The translations under genes and the position numbers were made by a program. A stretch of DNA of 64,000 nt from positions 1,984,001 through 2,048,000 of the forward strand of contig NZ_AP029612.1 in assembly GCF_040362915.1 (NCBI RefSeq). Direction: 5' to 3'. Shown piece after piece: positions 17,077 to 26,067 of the stretch. This stretch comes from Sediminibacterium sp. KACHI17. GTDB taxonomy: Bacteria; Bacteroidota; Bacteroidia; Chitinophagales; Chitinophagaceae. The notes below the pieces were generated by a model. The model was not told where the DNA came from, searched no databases, and was given only the letters and a program-made list of their open reading frames with translations. The first letter of the stretch is position 1; each line of letters opens with the position of its first letter.

Positions 17077-17526
17077 ATGATCCCAGAATCCCACGAATAC
17101 TTCATGCAACAAGCGCTGAAAGAAGCGCAATTGGCTTTTGATACCGATGAAGTACCCGTGGGCGCTGTAGTGGTAATGAATAATAAGATTATTGCGCGTG
17201 GGCATAATCAGGTAGAATTATTGAATGATTCAACCGCACATGCAGAAATATTGGCATTAACCTCTGCATACAGTAGTATAGGCAGTAAATATCTTCCCGA
17301 TGCTACACTCTATGTAACCCTAGAACCCTGTTTGATGTGCTGCGGTGCTCTATATTGGGGTAAGATCGGACGTATTGTATATGGGGCTAGTGATGAAAAA
17401 AATGGGTTCCATAAACACCTCATCGCCAATCACTCCCCCTTTCATCCCAAAACAGAAGTCATTAGTGGTATATTGAAAGATGAATGCGCCTGGCTGATGA
17501 AGAATTTCTTTCAGCAGAAGCGATGA
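17077..17526 (+). CDS. tadA: tRNA adenosine-34 deaminase / CDA-fold nucleoside deaminase
   Basis: A 149-residue zinc-dependent deaminase. TAHAEI (about residue 55) holds the zinc-ligand His and catalytic Glu, and EPCLMCCGALYW (about residue 85) holds the two zinc-ligand cysteines. PVGAVVV and the length fit TadA, which converts A34 to inosine in tRNA-Arg(ACG). Related guanine deaminases have the same motifs and cannot be fully excluded. The start at 17077 (MIPESHEYF) is chosen because the upstream in-frame ATG at 17035 lies in repeat DNA and would add 14 residues encoded by it. Confidence 0.85.
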   Translation: MIPESHEYFMQQALKEAQLAFDTDEVPVGAVVVMNNKIIARGHNQVELLNDSTAHAEILALTSAYSSIGSKYLPDATLYVTLEPCLMCCGALYWGKIGRIVYGASDEKNGFHKHLIANHSPFHPKTEVISGILKDECAWLMKNFFQQKR

Positions 17527-17527
17527 A

Positions 17528-17592
17528 AAGCTGCACGCGGCAAGCGACATACCACAAGTCAGGCTTAAATCCACTATTTGTAGCTTGAAGCT
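17528..17592. repeat. Heptad-unit repeat, GCTGCAA family
   Basis: The left part, from 17528, runs through the seven-base units GCTGCAC, GCGGCAA, GCGACAT, ACCACAA and GTCAGGC. The right part 17578-17592 is TTGTAGCTTGAAGCT, the complementary form. Arms pair only in part. It lies just after the tadA stop. Confidence 0.75.
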
Positions 17593-17645
17593 AAAACCAA
17601 CTTTCGATTTAAGAAACAAATCATCTCCATTCCCCCTAACAGCAG

Positions 17646-17653
17646 TAAATTTG
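17646..17653 (+). promoter_or_regulatory. -7 promoter box before sodA
   Basis: TAAATTTG matches the Bacteroidota -7 consensus TAnnTTTG and lies 34 nt before the sodA start codon. No convincing -33 element is present. Confidence 0.45.
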
Positions 17654-17687
17654 TTATCCCTATTTAATCATTTAAAAAATCATAGTT

Positions 17688-18293
17688 ATGGCATTTACTT
17701 TAGCAGCATTACCGTATGCACATGAGGCGTTGGAGCCACATATTGATACTACTACCATGCAAATCCACCATGGTAAACATCACCAGGCTTATGTCGACAA
17801 CCTGAATAAAGCTATTGCAGGAACAGAGCATGAAGGAAAAACATTGGAGCAATTGGTTGCTGCAGCTGGATCTATTAGTCCCGCAGTACGCAACAATGGC
17901 GGCGGACACTGGAACCATACTTTTTTCTGGGAAAGTTTAGCACCCAATGCAGGTGGAGCACCAAGTGGAGCACTGGCCGATGCCATCAATGCTGCATTCG
18001 GCTCTTTTGATGCTTTTAAAGAAAAATTCGCCAACGCAGGTATGACCCGTTTTGGTAGCGGATGGGCTTGGTTGATTGTAAAAGATGGCAAACTGGAAGT
18101 AAGCTCTACTCCTAATCAGGATAATCCATTGATGGATGTTGCAGAAGTAAAAGGAACGCCGATCTTAGGTGCCGATGTTTGGGAACATGCTTATTACCTC
18201 AAATATCAAAATCGCCGTGCTGATTATCTCGCCGCTTTCTGGAACGTAGTGAACTGGAATAAAGTAGCTGAGCGTTTTGCAGCTGCCAAATAA
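17688..18293 (+). CDS. sodA: Superoxide dismutase, Fe/Mn type
   Basis: A 201-residue cytoplasmic enzyme that converts superoxide to oxygen and hydrogen peroxide. Metal ligands are seen in [11 protein letters not shown] (His near residue 27), [10 protein letters not shown] (His near residue 82) and [18 protein letters not shown] (Asp and His near residue 165). RFGSGWAWL is also conserved. GGHWNH and the overall sequence favour manganese or cambialistic use, but metal choice cannot be settled from sequence. It is a single-gene unit between two heptad repeats with its own -7 box. Confidence 0.95.
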   Translation: MAFTLAALPYAHEALEPHIDTTTMQIHHGKHHQAYVDNLNKAIAGTEHEGKTLEQLVAAAGSISPAVRNNGGGHWNHTFFWESLAPNAGGAPSGALADAINAAFGSFDAFKEKFANAGMTRFGSGWAWLIVKDGKLEVSSTPNQDNPLMDVAEVKGTPILGADVWEHAYYLKYQNRRADYLAAFWNVVNWNKVAERFAAAK

Positions 18294-18298
18294 TAATA

Positions 18299-18386
18299 GA
18301 AGCTGCAAGCAACAAGCTTCAGGCTATAAGAAAGGAATAGAAATATTCGTTGTAGCTTGAGGCTTACGGCTTGTAGCCTTTTTATA
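18299..18386. repeat. Heptad-unit inverted repeat, GCTGCAA/TTGTAGC family
   Basis: The left arm 18300-18330 reads GCTGCAA, GCAACAA, GCTTCAG, GCTATAA. The right arm 18350-18380 reads TTGTAGC, TTGAGGC, TTACGGC, TTGTAGC, and a run of T follows. Each unit is exactly seven bases. As a hairpin with a T tail it could terminate sodA transcription. Confidence 0.85.
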
Positions 18387-18400
18387 CCAAAACATAACTC

Positions 18401-19006
18401 ATGAAATCAATCCTCTCCATCCTCATTGCTGTCTTATTCTTTACTGCTTGCGCTTCTGATCAGAAAAGAGTGGTAGTATTTAGTAAAGGAACAGCCGAGA
18501 TCAATACAGAAAACAAAACCATCAAAGCCACAGATGGAGCCGGACATGAAGATAAAACGGTTGACTTTGTAGGAAAGAATGTAGAACTTACTTTAAATAC
18601 TCCTGCGGGAGATGCTAAAGTTACCTTGACAGAGAATGGTTACTATATCGTGAATGTAAAGAGCGATACCATCATCGGAAGTCAGGTCAACTATACTAAT
18701 CCTCAACTGGCCAATCAGGTGATCACACAGGAAGCGCTGCGATTTAAGATCGATTCTTTGGAAAACCTGGTAGCCAATAAAAATGTTGGTAAAGCCAATC
18801 GCAATTTTTTCATCCTTCCTAATTCGGCAGTACATATCACCGATAACTTTGACGCCATTATCATCGGACCATTTCATAAAATGCGTTCTGCCGAAGGCAA
18901 AGACGGTAAAGCTCCCGAAGTATACCGCTTCTACAGCATCAAAGAGATCCGCGAAACCATTGCCAAATTACAAGGCATGACAGGAGAGGAGAAAACAGAA
19001 GAATAA
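18401..19006 (+). CDS. Lipoprotein of unknown function
   Basis: A 201-residue lipoprotein, with a signal ending FFTAC at residue 17. The first half is beta-rich (VVVFSKGTAEINTENKTIKATDG, KNVELTLNTPAGDAKVTL), and a short helix (EALRFKIDSLENLVANK) and a mixed C-terminal part follow. I recognise no family. It stands between sodA and a converging yidD-rnpA set. Its stop codon lies in the arm of a heptad-repeat hairpin. Confidence 0.65.
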   Translation: MKSILSILIAVLFFTACASDQKRVVVFSKGTAEINTENKTIKATDGAGHEDKTVDFVGKNVELTLNTPAGDAKVTLTENGYYIVNVKSDTIIGSQVNYTNPQLANQVITQEALRFKIDSLENLVANKNVGKANRNFFILPNSAVHITDNFDAIIIGPFHKMRSAEGKDGKAPEVYRFYSIKEIRETIAKLQGMTGEEKTEE

Positions 19007-19090
19007 GAAACAGAGAAATAAGAAATCAGAAAGTGAGAAAACATATACTTTCTTATTCCTGATTTCTTATTTCTCTGTTTCTTATTTCCT
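19002..19090. repeat. Heptad-unit inverted repeat, GAAATAA family
   Basis: The left arm 19002-19041 (AGAAATA, AGAAATC, AGAAAGT units) pairs with the right arm 19047-19090. The element covers the whole gap between two converging genes and includes the TAA stop of the lipoprotein gene, so it may act as a two-way terminator. Second member of the family at 8018. Confidence 0.82.
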
Positions 19091-19095
19091 ATTTT

Positions 19096-19329
19096 CTATT
19101 CCGACACCGGATCATACCCATGTCCTCCTCCCGGTCTGCATTTACTGATTCTTTTGACTGATAGCCATCCGCCTTTGATCAACCCATGCATTTTTAATGC
19201 CTCTACTGCATATTGGGAACAAGTAGGAGTAAACCTGCATTTAGGGCCTATATTCGGAGAGATCACATACTGATAGAACCTGATCAACAGAATAAAAGGG
19301 TAGCTGAGTAGTTGAAGGAGAAGCTTCAT
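19096..19329 (-). CDS. yidD: Membrane protein insertion efficiency factor YidD
   Basis: A 77-residue protein with the YidD signature: [29 protein letters not shown], then a glycine-rich end GGHGYDP. It has an amphipathic N-terminal helix for membrane association and helps YidC-dependent insertion. The rpmH-rnpA-yidD order is the classical one. The start at 19329 is the first ATG; a TTG at 19344 would be the only longer choice. Confidence 0.92.
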   Translation of the reverse strand: MKLLLQLLSYPFILLIRFYQYVISPNIGPKCRFTPTCSQYAVEALKMHGLIKGGWLSVKRISKCRPGGGHGYDPVSE

Positions 19330-19366
19330 GATGTGAATGGGCAATTGTGAATAGTGAGTAGGTTGT

Positions 19367-19756
19367 TTAATTAGTTACTTTTTTGATCAGCTTTTCTATT
19401 CCTTCTTTTACTTTTTCTCTGATCAATGTATAATCCGGCAATTCTTTATCGAGGTAGAGAAAGAATACAGCAAAACTCTTTGATTGTGATGCAACTGCTT
19501 GCAGTAAAGGTTGCTTTTCCAGACGATATGCTTCTCTCAATAATCTTTTGATACGGTTTCTGTCTACTGCCTTTTTGAAATGTCTTGAACTCACACCCAC
19601 ACCGGCACTCACCGGAAATGAAGCATCATTGATTTCTTTCTCAATAAAAAACACTTTGATCGGAAACACAGAAAAACTCTTGCCGGTACTAAATACAGCT
19701 TTTAATTCCGTTCTGCTCTTGAGCTTTTCTTTCTTATGATAACCGTTTGCCTTCAT
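19367..19756 (-). CDS. rnpA: Ribonuclease P protein component
   Basis: A 129-residue basic protein that binds the RNase P RNA and aids 5' processing of pre-tRNA. The family's RNR region is seen as [16 protein letters not shown] near residue 66. The N-terminus [23 protein letters not shown] is also typical. It lies between rpmH and yidD, but a strong hairpin with a T run separates it from rpmH. Confidence 0.93.
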   Translation of the reverse strand: MKANGYHKKEKLKSRTELKAVFSTGKSFSVFPIKVFFIEKEINDASFPVSAGVGVSSRHFKKAVDRNRIKRLLREAYRLEKQPLLQAVASQSKSFAVFFLYLDKELPDYTLIREKVKEGIEKLIKKVTN

Positions 19757-19770
19757 TTGTTGGGTACTAA

Positions 19771-19802
19771 ACTAAAAAAGTCCCGCCGTAAAGCGGGACT
19801 TT
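19771..19802 (-). terminator. Terminator between rpmH and rnpA
   Basis: Read leftward, AAAGTCCCGC (complement of 19793-19802) pairs perfectly with GCGGGACTTT (complement of 19777-19786) and a six-T run follows. It lies 37 nt after the rpmH stop and 15 nt before the rnpA start, so it should reduce rnpA transcription relative to rpmH. Confidence 0.85.
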
Positions 19803-19839
19803 ATATTTCATCCTTTATTCCGATAGATCGGAACAAGAT

Positions 19840-19995
19840 TTATTTTAATCCTTTTTCGCTTGAAACCGTCAGCTTCTTGCGTCCTTTCGCTCTGCGGCTT
19901 GCCAATACTTTACGGCCGTTAGCAGTTTGCATACGCTTGCGGAATCCGTGAACAGATTTACGGCGGCGCTTATGCGGTTGAAATGTACGTTTCAT
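19840..19995 (-). CDS. rpmH: 50S ribosomal protein L34
   Basis: A 51-residue, very basic protein: [18 protein letters not shown], then [20 protein letters not shown], ending SSEKGLK. These are the universal L34 features. It forms part of the large ribosomal subunit. It is the first gene of the rpmH-rnpA-yidD set with a good promoter upstream. Confidence 0.96.
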   Translation of the reverse strand: MKRTFQPHKRRRKSVHGFRKRMQTANGRKVLASRRAKGRKKLTVSSEKGLK

Positions 19996-20076
19996 AATTA
20001 CGTTTTTTTAACTAACCCTATAATTTTGTTTCATTTCATTACGGCAGTCACCATACTGCTGTCTGTGAAAGGACGG

Positions 20077-20110
20077 CAAAAGTAAGGAAAAGCGGTCAGA
20101 AATCGACAAA
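20077..20110 (-). promoter_or_regulatory. Promoter of rpmH
   Basis: On the minus strand TTTG (20107-20110) is followed after 22 nt by TACTTTTG (20077-20084), matching the Bacteroidota -33/-7 pattern at the long end of its spacing range. The start codon lies 81 nt downstream of the -7 box. Confidence 0.6.
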
Positions 20111-20162
20111 ATTTCGCTTTATAAATTTTAAAGCATTGATTTTCAGTGATAAAAAAGTGCAG

Positions 20163-20993
20163 TTATAAAAGTTCAAGATGTTTGGACTCTAATTTTTCTC
20201 CAAAAAATAGACTGGCATGATTATTAAAATCCTGCACGGAATCGGTGGTATAAAAAGTACGGCTACCATTTTTGGAACAGCGTTGTTCCATTTCCGGGTG
20301 CCGCTCGAGATAGGCTTTCAAACTGGTTGCCACAATATTTCCCTGAGATAAAATGGTGGTACCTGCAGGAGCAAATGCCCGGATCTTATCCATTAGCAAT
20401 GGATAATGCGTACAGGCCAACAATAGTGTATCGATATCCGGTGCTTGTTCAAACAAACGATTCAAGTGTTGTCGGATAAAATAATCCGCACCCGGTTTAT
20501 CATATTCATGATTCTCTACCAATGGAACCCACATAGGACAGGCTTCCTGATATACTTTCAAGGATGGGAAGAATTTAGCGATCTCAATGGGATAACTTTC
20601 ACTTACCACCGTTCCTGTGGTTCCTAAAATACCTACAGATCCGGATCGGCTGTATTCACCGATGACTTCTGTAGTAGGTCTGATCACACCCAATACTCTT
20701 TTATGAGGATCGATCTTTGCCAGGTCCTTTTGTTGAATGGTACGCAAAGCTTTTGCAGATGCCGTATTGCATGCCAGTACCACCAATTCACAACCCTGCT
20801 CAAAAAACCATTGCACGCATTGCAAAGTGTATTGGTACACGGTATCAAAAGAGCGTGGACCGTATGGCGCGCGTGCATTGTCTCCCATATAGAGATAATC
20901 ATATGCTGGCAAGGTCTTGACCATTTCTTTGAGAATGGTAAGTCCACCATAACCACTATCAAAAACACCAATTGGTTGCTTTGCAGAAGACAT
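20163..20993 (-). CDS. murI: Glutamate racemase
   Basis: A 276-residue enzyme making D-glutamate for peptidoglycan. FDSGYGGLT (residues 11-19) holds the conserved Asp. The two catalytic cysteines are in VLACNTASAKALR (about residue 74) and LLACTHYPLL (about residue 193), each followed by the usual Thr/His. YMGDNARAPYG is also conserved. It lies downstream of the ompH pair but behind a strong terminator, so it probably has its own promoter. Confidence 0.95.
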   Translation of the reverse strand: MSSAKQPIGVFDSGYGGLTILKEMVKTLPAYDYLYMGDNARAPYGPRSFDTVYQYTLQCVQWFFEQGCELVVLACNTASAKALRTIQQKDLAKIDPHKRVLGVIRPTTEVIGEYSRSGSVGILGTTGTVVSESYPIEIAKFFPSLKVYQEACPMWVPLVENHEYDKPGADYFIRQHLNRLFEQAPDIDTLLLACTHYPLLMDKIRAFAPAGTTILSQGNIVATSLKAYLERHPEMEQRCSKNGSRTFYTTDSVQDFNNHASLFFGEKLESKHLELL

Positions 20994-21042
20994 GTTACGA
21001 AGTTAATACCTATCAGCTCATCAAAGGAATAAGAAATGAGCA

Positions 21043-21076
21043 TAAAAAATCCCGTTCATTGTAACATGAACGGGAT
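21043..21076 (-). terminator. Terminator after the second ompH gene
   Basis: An 11-bp perfect stem (ATCCCGTTCAT at 21049-21059 with ATGAACGGGAT at 21066-21076) has a six-base loop, and on the minus strand a T run follows (21044-21049). It ends the bamA-ompH-ompH unit before murI. Confidence 0.9.
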
Positions 21077-21099
21077 CGAATATCATTCAAAGAATGGAA

Positions 21100-21714
21100 T
21101 TAATTTTTCTTAGGAGCCGGTGTTGCTGGCTTTGCTCCGGTATTTGCAGGAACTGTTCCACCTGCGGCTTTCCAAGCATCCATGATCTCTTTGCTCAGTG
21201 GCAGATTGAGTTTCATGGCAACTCGAATGGTAAGGTTGTCCAGGATACTTGGCTGTACGTAAGGAGACAATGATTCTGATTTCAATACCCAGGTATATTT
21301 CTGTTCTGCAACGATCTGTTGTAAAGCAGTGAACATTTGTTGTCTGTATGGAGCCAATAAACGTTCCATTTTATCTTGTTGCATTTCCTGAGAATACTGT
21401 TGCCAGTTTGCGATCTTGTAATACAATCTATTCAAATCACTCAGGGCCATTTCTCTTGCTTTAGCAGGCATGGTAGCAGAATCTTTTTTGAAGATGCTGT
21501 CTCTGCGCTGATAATCCTGAACGGAATATGCATATTCAACATTTAAAGAATCTCTGAGATAAGTATTCATAACAGAGTCCATGGTTTGTTCTAAACCGGG
21601 GAACAGGCTCAGTAAACTTTGTTCATCGAAGTGACCGATCTTAACCTGAGACTGGGCATTGTTGGAGAACAGTAAGCTAGCCACCGTCACACACACAAGT
21701 AATAATTGCTTCAT
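21100..21714 (-). CDS. OmpH/Skp-family periplasmic chaperone (second copy)
   Basis: A 204-residue exported protein with a signal peptide ending NNAQSQ, followed by KIGHFDEQSLLSLFPGLEQ, the start of the OmpH domain. The long helical middle (residues 55-130) would form the coiled-coil tentacle that holds unfolded outer-membrane proteins. The tail is proline/alanine-rich (GAKPATPAPKKN). It is the second of two such genes after bamA, an arrangement usual in Bacteroidota. It is less typical than the first copy and may have a specialised client. Confidence 0.85.
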   Translation of the reverse strand: MKQLLLVCVTVASLLFSNNAQSQVKIGHFDEQSLLSLFPGLEQTMDSVMNTYLRDSLNVEYAYSVQDYQRRDSIFKKDSATMPAKAREMALSDLNRLYYKIANWQQYSQEMQQDKMERLLAPYRQQMFTALQQIVAEQKYTWVLKSESLSPYVQPSILDNLTIRVAMKLNLPLSKEIMDAWKAAGGTVPANTGAKPATPAPKKN

Positions 21715-21755
21715 TGTAGAGAGGATTTTGAGATATTTGTTTTGTTTTAGGAGTT

Positions 21756-22271
21756 TTATTTGATCCCCAGTTCTTTCAGGATATCATCGCTTTTATCCAG
21801 TTTGGGGTCGGCAAATATAACGGTAATTCCTTCACTTTTATCGAGTACGAAATCATAAGAACGGGCAAGCGCCATTTTCTGAACAGCTGAATAAACCCTG
21901 TCCTGTACCGGTTTGATCAGTCGCTGACGTTCCTTAAACAGATCGCCCTCGTACCCGAAACGCTTTTTCTGCAGGTCACGGATCTCTTTTTCACGTACAA
22001 ACAGCTCATCTTCCCGTTTTTTCCTTAGATCTTCAGACAGCATGAACTGCTCTGCCTCATAGTTCTTGTACATTTTATCCAAGGCAGTCTGCTTATCATC
22101 GATCTCTTTCTGCCATTGTTCTCCGATCTCCTGTAATTTTTTATCTGCGTTTTTATACTCTGGTATTTTCTCGAGGATGTATTTGGTATCAATGATCGCA
22201 TAACGCTGCTGCGATTGTGCCATAAAGGATGTAGCAACCAATAGAAAGGCGAAGAGTAAGGTTTTTTTCAT
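21756..22271 (-). CDS. OmpH/Skp-family periplasmic chaperone (first copy)
   Basis: A 171-residue exported protein with a signal peptide ending MAQSQQ. The OmpH signature YAIIDTKYILEKIPEYKNA is followed by a charged coiled coil (residues 45-120) and a conserved end VQKMALARSYDFVLDKSEGITVIFADP. Skp-type trimers carry nascent outer-membrane proteins across the periplasm to the BAM complex. It starts 27 nt after bamA and is clearly in its operon. Confidence 0.92.
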   Translation of the reverse strand: MKKTLLFAFLLVATSFMAQSQQRYAIIDTKYILEKIPEYKNADKKLQEIGEQWQKEIDDKQTALDKMYKNYEAEQFMLSEDLRKKREDELFVREKEIRDLQKKRFGYEGDLFKERQRLIKPVQDRVYSAVQKMALARSYDFVLDKSEGITVIFADPKLDKSDDILKELGIK

Positions 22272-22297
22272 AAACTATTAATTTTTTGTTCAGGTTT

Positions 22298-25039
22298 CTA
22301 TTCCGGTTCGAATCCTAGCATAAAGGTAAACCTTGCTGCATCTTTCAACGGACCGTTTGGTGAGAACCTATCCAATCCTATGCCATAATCAAATCCAAGC
22401 AAACCGAACATGGGTAAGAAGAAGCGCATACCCAATCCGACAGACCTTCTGAGCTTGAATGGGTTATAATCTTTCATGTTAAACCAACCATTGGCTGCCT
22501 CATAGAATGCAAGCCCATAAATGGTGCTGCTCGGATTTAAGCTCAATGGATAACGCAGCTCCATGGTGTATTTGTTAAATATTGTAAAATATTGTCTGGC
22601 TGTCTGCTGATCAGGGTTCACTTTAGGATTTGAGTTATCATAAACAGGATATCCTCTGTGTGCAATGATATCATAACCCAACAGTGCAAACTGGTTACTC
22701 AAGCCCGCATCACCCACCTGAAAACGTTCAAATGGAGAAATCTGAAGGTCTTTATTGAATCTTCCCAGAAAACCGAATTTTGCAGATGCACGAAGAACAA
22801 ACTGCTTATTTCTCTCTTCACCATGCGGTCTTCCCAATGGCACAAACCATTCACCATTGAAGCGCCATTTATGATACTCTACCCAACGATACGGGTTGAC
22901 CTTGCTCGTGATATTCGGATTGATCAATGAATAAGGTGGTGTTACCGCCAAACTCAACATGAAGTTGGATCCTGAACGCGGAAACAAAGGCTGATCTACC
23001 GATGATCGCTGTAAAGCAATACGGAAGTTAAAGTTGTGTACGTTACCATTGTTGAAACCAGGCAAATTGATCGGATCAATTGCATAGTCGCTTAGTTTAT
23101 AACGCGTAAAGTTCAAACCGATCGACAGCGAGAAGAAGTCATCCGGCCATTTCAATTGCTTGGCTAAACTGATGGTTGCACCAGTGGTTGAGATAAAACT
23201 TCTATCTGCAAAATTTGGATCAAAAAGTCCGGTATTAGGATTGAACGTTTGTCCGAATCGGGTATTGTAAATGCTAAAGGTCAATGCATTTCTTTTCTTT
23301 CCACCCAGCCAAGGCTCAGTGAATGAGAAGTTATAAGAACGGAAGGCCTTACCATTACTCTGTACACGTAAACTGAGTTTTTGTCCATCCCCCATTGGCA
23401 ATGGATCCCAAGCAGATTTCTTCCAGATATTTCGGATAGAGAAGTTATTGAAAGACACCCCAAGTGTACCTGTTAAACCGATCACTCCACCCCAACCTGC
23501 ACTCAATTCAAGCTGATCGCTCGATTTTTCTTCAACGCTGTAATTGATATCTACTGTACCATCTTCAGGATTAGGGATCGGATTGATACCAATTTTCTCC
23601 TGGTTAAAATAATTCAATTGTGCGATCTCACGCTGTGAACGGATCAGGTCCGATCTGCTGAATTTCTCTCCCGGAATGGTTCTCAACTCACGGCGAATCA
23701 CGTGTTCTTTGGTACGGTCATTTCCACTGATGCGGATATTCTTAATGGTCGCTTGCGGACCTTCAATGATCCTGATCTCAAAATCAATGGTATCATTATA
23801 TACAGCCGTTTCAACAGGTTCTGTACGGAAGAAAAGATAACCATCATCCTGATACAATCCACTGATATCACCTCCATCGGGTGAAGCAGATTTACCTAAT
23901 TTTTTGTTGAGTACATCGAGATTGTAAATATCGCCTTTGCGAATACCGATGATCGCTGAAAGAATAGAATCGGAATATTTGGTGTTACCTCTCCAGGTAA
24001 TGTTTCCGAAATAATATTTACGACCTTCATTCATTTTGATATCAATGTTGAGATGACCGGCTTTGTTGTAATAAACCGTGTCTTTCTCAATCACTGCATC
24101 TCTATGACCCAGTGAGTTGTAATAATCCAATAAACTCTGTTTGTCTTCTTCAAATTTGATGATATTGAATTTTGCAGAAGACAATTTGAAACGTGCATAA
24201 GGGTCCAATACTTTTTTGGTCTTACTTAATGTCAGGAACCCTTTTTCCTTAAGGTATTGTTCAAAATCATATCGTTTTACCGTTACGATCTGACCGCTAT
24301 CAAATGATGGATTTAATGTCAGTCTTGATTTTTCCTTCGTGCCCTTTAATTGTTTTTTCAACTTAGTGGCATCAACAGTATTGCCTCCAAAGTTGATATT
24401 GTTGATTCGAACTTTAGGTCCTTTATTGACCACGAAATCGAGGATCAGTGTATTATCAAAGGTGGAATCCGGTCTTTCATCAATGCGCACTTTTGCATTC
24501 TGGTAGCCTTTCTCACTGTAGAATTTCTTGATCGCTTCAATCGCAGAGATCTTCATGTTTTCAGTGATCACACGATTACGAACGAGACCGGTCTTACCGG
24601 TAAGATCTTCTGACTCACCTTTCCGAACACCTTTAAAAAAGAAGTTAGATAAACGCGGACGCTCTGTAACAGCGATTTCGATTTCAATTTCTTTATCCAC
24701 CAGTTTGGTGATATAGATCTCTACATCACTAAAATATTTTTGATCCCACAATTTCATGATGGCTTTAGAGAAGGCATCCCCACCCGGGATGGTCACTTCA
24801 TCGCCAATATTCATATTGGAAATCGAGATGAGTAGATTCTCATCAAAGAATTTATTACCGGTAACTCTGATAGCTGATATTTTGTATTTTCTGGGAGTAC
24901 GCTGGTTGAAAATATTGATCAGATCCGCATCTACGGAAGTAATTACCGTATCCTTACTAGTAGTTTCTTGCGCATAGGTTCCTACGCTTACCAGTGATGA
25001 TACTAAAGCCAAGACTAAAAATTTGTACACTTTCTGCAT
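22298..25039 (-). CDS. bamA: Outer-membrane protein assembly factor BamA
   Basis: A 913-residue Omp85 protein. It has a signal peptide ending VGTYAQ, several POTRA domains over about residues 50-460 (for example ISAIRVTGNKFFDENLL, IKNIRISGNDRTKEHVIRREL), then the C-terminal 16-strand barrel from about residue 490 to the end. It folds and inserts outer-membrane proteins. Its neighbours, uppS upstream and two skp/ompH genes downstream, are the standard Bacteroidota arrangement. The protein ends FTFMLGFEPE rather than exactly on an aromatic residue. Confidence 0.95.
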   Translation of the reverse strand: MQKVYKFLVLALVSSLVSVGTYAQETTSKDTVITSVDADLINIFNQRTPRKYKISAIRVTGNKFFDENLLISISNMNIGDEVTIPGGDAFSKAIMKLWDQKYFSDVEIYITKLVDKEIEIEIAVTERPRLSNFFFKGVRKGESEDLTGKTGLVRNRVITENMKISAIEAIKKFYSEKGYQNAKVRIDERPDSTFDNTLILDFVVNKGPKVRINNINFGGNTVDATKLKKQLKGTKEKSRLTLNPSFDSGQIVTVKRYDFEQYLKEKGFLTLSKTKKVLDPYARFKLSSAKFNIIKFEEDKQSLLDYYNSLGHRDAVIEKDTVYYNKAGHLNIDIKMNEGRKYYFGNITWRGNTKYSDSILSAIIGIRKGDIYNLDVLNKKLGKSASPDGGDISGLYQDDGYLFFRTEPVETAVYNDTIDFEIRIIEGPQATIKNIRISGNDRTKEHVIRRELRTIPGEKFSRSDLIRSQREIAQLNYFNQEKIGINPIPNPEDGTVDINYSVEEKSSDQLELSAGWGGVIGLTGTLGVSFNNFSIRNIWKKSAWDPLPMGDGQKLSLRVQSNGKAFRSYNFSFTEPWLGGKKRNALTFSIYNTRFGQTFNPNTGLFDPNFADRSFISTTGATISLAKQLKWPDDFFSLSIGLNFTRYKLSDYAIDPINLPGFNNGNVHNFNFRIALQRSSVDQPLFPRSGSNFMLSLAVTPPYSLINPNITSKVNPYRWVEYHKWRFNGEWFVPLGRPHGEERNKQFVLRASAKFGFLGRFNKDLQISPFERFQVGDAGLSNQFALLGYDIIAHRGYPVYDNSNPKVNPDQQTARQYFTIFNKYTMELRYPLSLNPSSTIYGLAFYEAANGWFNMKDYNPFKLRRSVGLGMRFFLPMFGLLGFDYGIGLDRFSPNGPLKDAARFTFMLGFEPE

Positions 25040-25188
25040 CCGGATTCTGTTTGTTCTTCAACTGGCTGGACTTGAAACAGCAGTCTTTTCAATGGTTTTG
25101 GGTTATATAAACGGGGCAAATTAACGGGAATTATTAAAAGTCTTTGTTAAATCAACCACCTTTATGTAGGCTATTATGACAGCTTTGT

Positions 25189-25953
25189 TTAGGCCAATTG
25201 TTTTTCTTCCTGAATTTGTTGACCGGTTTTACCGAAACGTCTTTCTCTGGATTGAAAATCAATAAGGGCTTCATATAAATGCTCTTTGCGGAAATCAGGC
25301 CAGCGGGTATTGGTAAAATACAATTCCGCATAGGCCAACTGGTATAATAAAAAGTTACTGATACGATATTCTCCACTGGTACGGATCATCAATTCCGGAT
25401 CAGGGAACTCACTGGTTGCCAGGTATTGCTGAATCGTATCCTGATTAATGTTTTCTGGATCGATTTTTCCGGCTTTAACATCCAATCCGATTTGTTTCAC
25501 GGCATTTGTCAACTCCCATCGGCTACTGTAACTGAGTGCCAGTATGAGATTGAGGCCGGTATTCGTACTCGTCATTTCCAGTGCTTCATTCAATTCATTT
25601 CGAGCGAAATCAGGCAGCATACTCAAATCCCCGATCACATGCAAACGAATATTGTTCTTGTTGAGCGTTGGTACTTCCTTCCTGATCGAATCCACTAATA
25701 AAGCGATCAACCCCTCTACTTCTTTTACCGGTCTGTCCCAGTTTTCGGTACTGAATGCATATAAGGTTAAATAGCTGATACCCAATTCAGCAGTGCCCTC
25801 AACAATACTCCTAACACTCTCCACACCATGAAAATGGCCATAAAGTCTGTCCTGCCCCTTTTCTTTGGCCCAACGACCATTGCCATCCATGATCACGGCA
25901 ATATGTTTGGGCAGACGCTCTTTATTGATTTGTGTAATTAAGGTTTCCTGCAT
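25189..25953 (-). CDS. uppS: Isoprenyl transferase (undecaprenyl diphosphate synthase)
   Basis: A 254-residue cis-prenyltransferase that makes the C55 lipid carrier for cell-wall and surface glycans. HIAVIMDGNGRWAKEKG (Asp near residue 22) binds diphosphate, GHFHGVESVR and TLYAFSTENWDRP are conserved, and RTSGEYRISNFLLYQLAYAE near residue 200 completes the active site. It lies upstream of bamA in the leftward envelope cluster with a gap of 149 nt. Confidence 0.95.
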   Translation of the reverse strand: MQETLITQINKERLPKHIAVIMDGNGRWAKEKGQDRLYGHFHGVESVRSIVEGTAELGISYLTLYAFSTENWDRPVKEVEGLIALLVDSIRKEVPTLNKNNIRLHVIGDLSMLPDFARNELNEALEMTSTNTGLNLILALSYSSRWELTNAVKQIGLDVKAGKIDPENINQDTIQQYLATSEFPDPELMIRTSGEYRISNFLLYQLAYAELYFTNTRWPDFRKEHLYEALIDFQSRERRFGKTGQQIQEEKQLA

Positions 25954-26067
25954 GGTCGTCCCTACGGTATTAAGGCTGCGAAATTAACAAAATCAATGGG
26001 TTGCAGGGATTTAATTCCCATAAAAATCAGGAATAAACAGCCATTAAGCCGATGGTTGACCATCAAA

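Noticed and set aside
20116..20134. GCTTTA/TAAAGC hairpin downstream of murI as a terminator
   Set aside because: Six A+T-rich pairs with no convincing T run; too weak to call.
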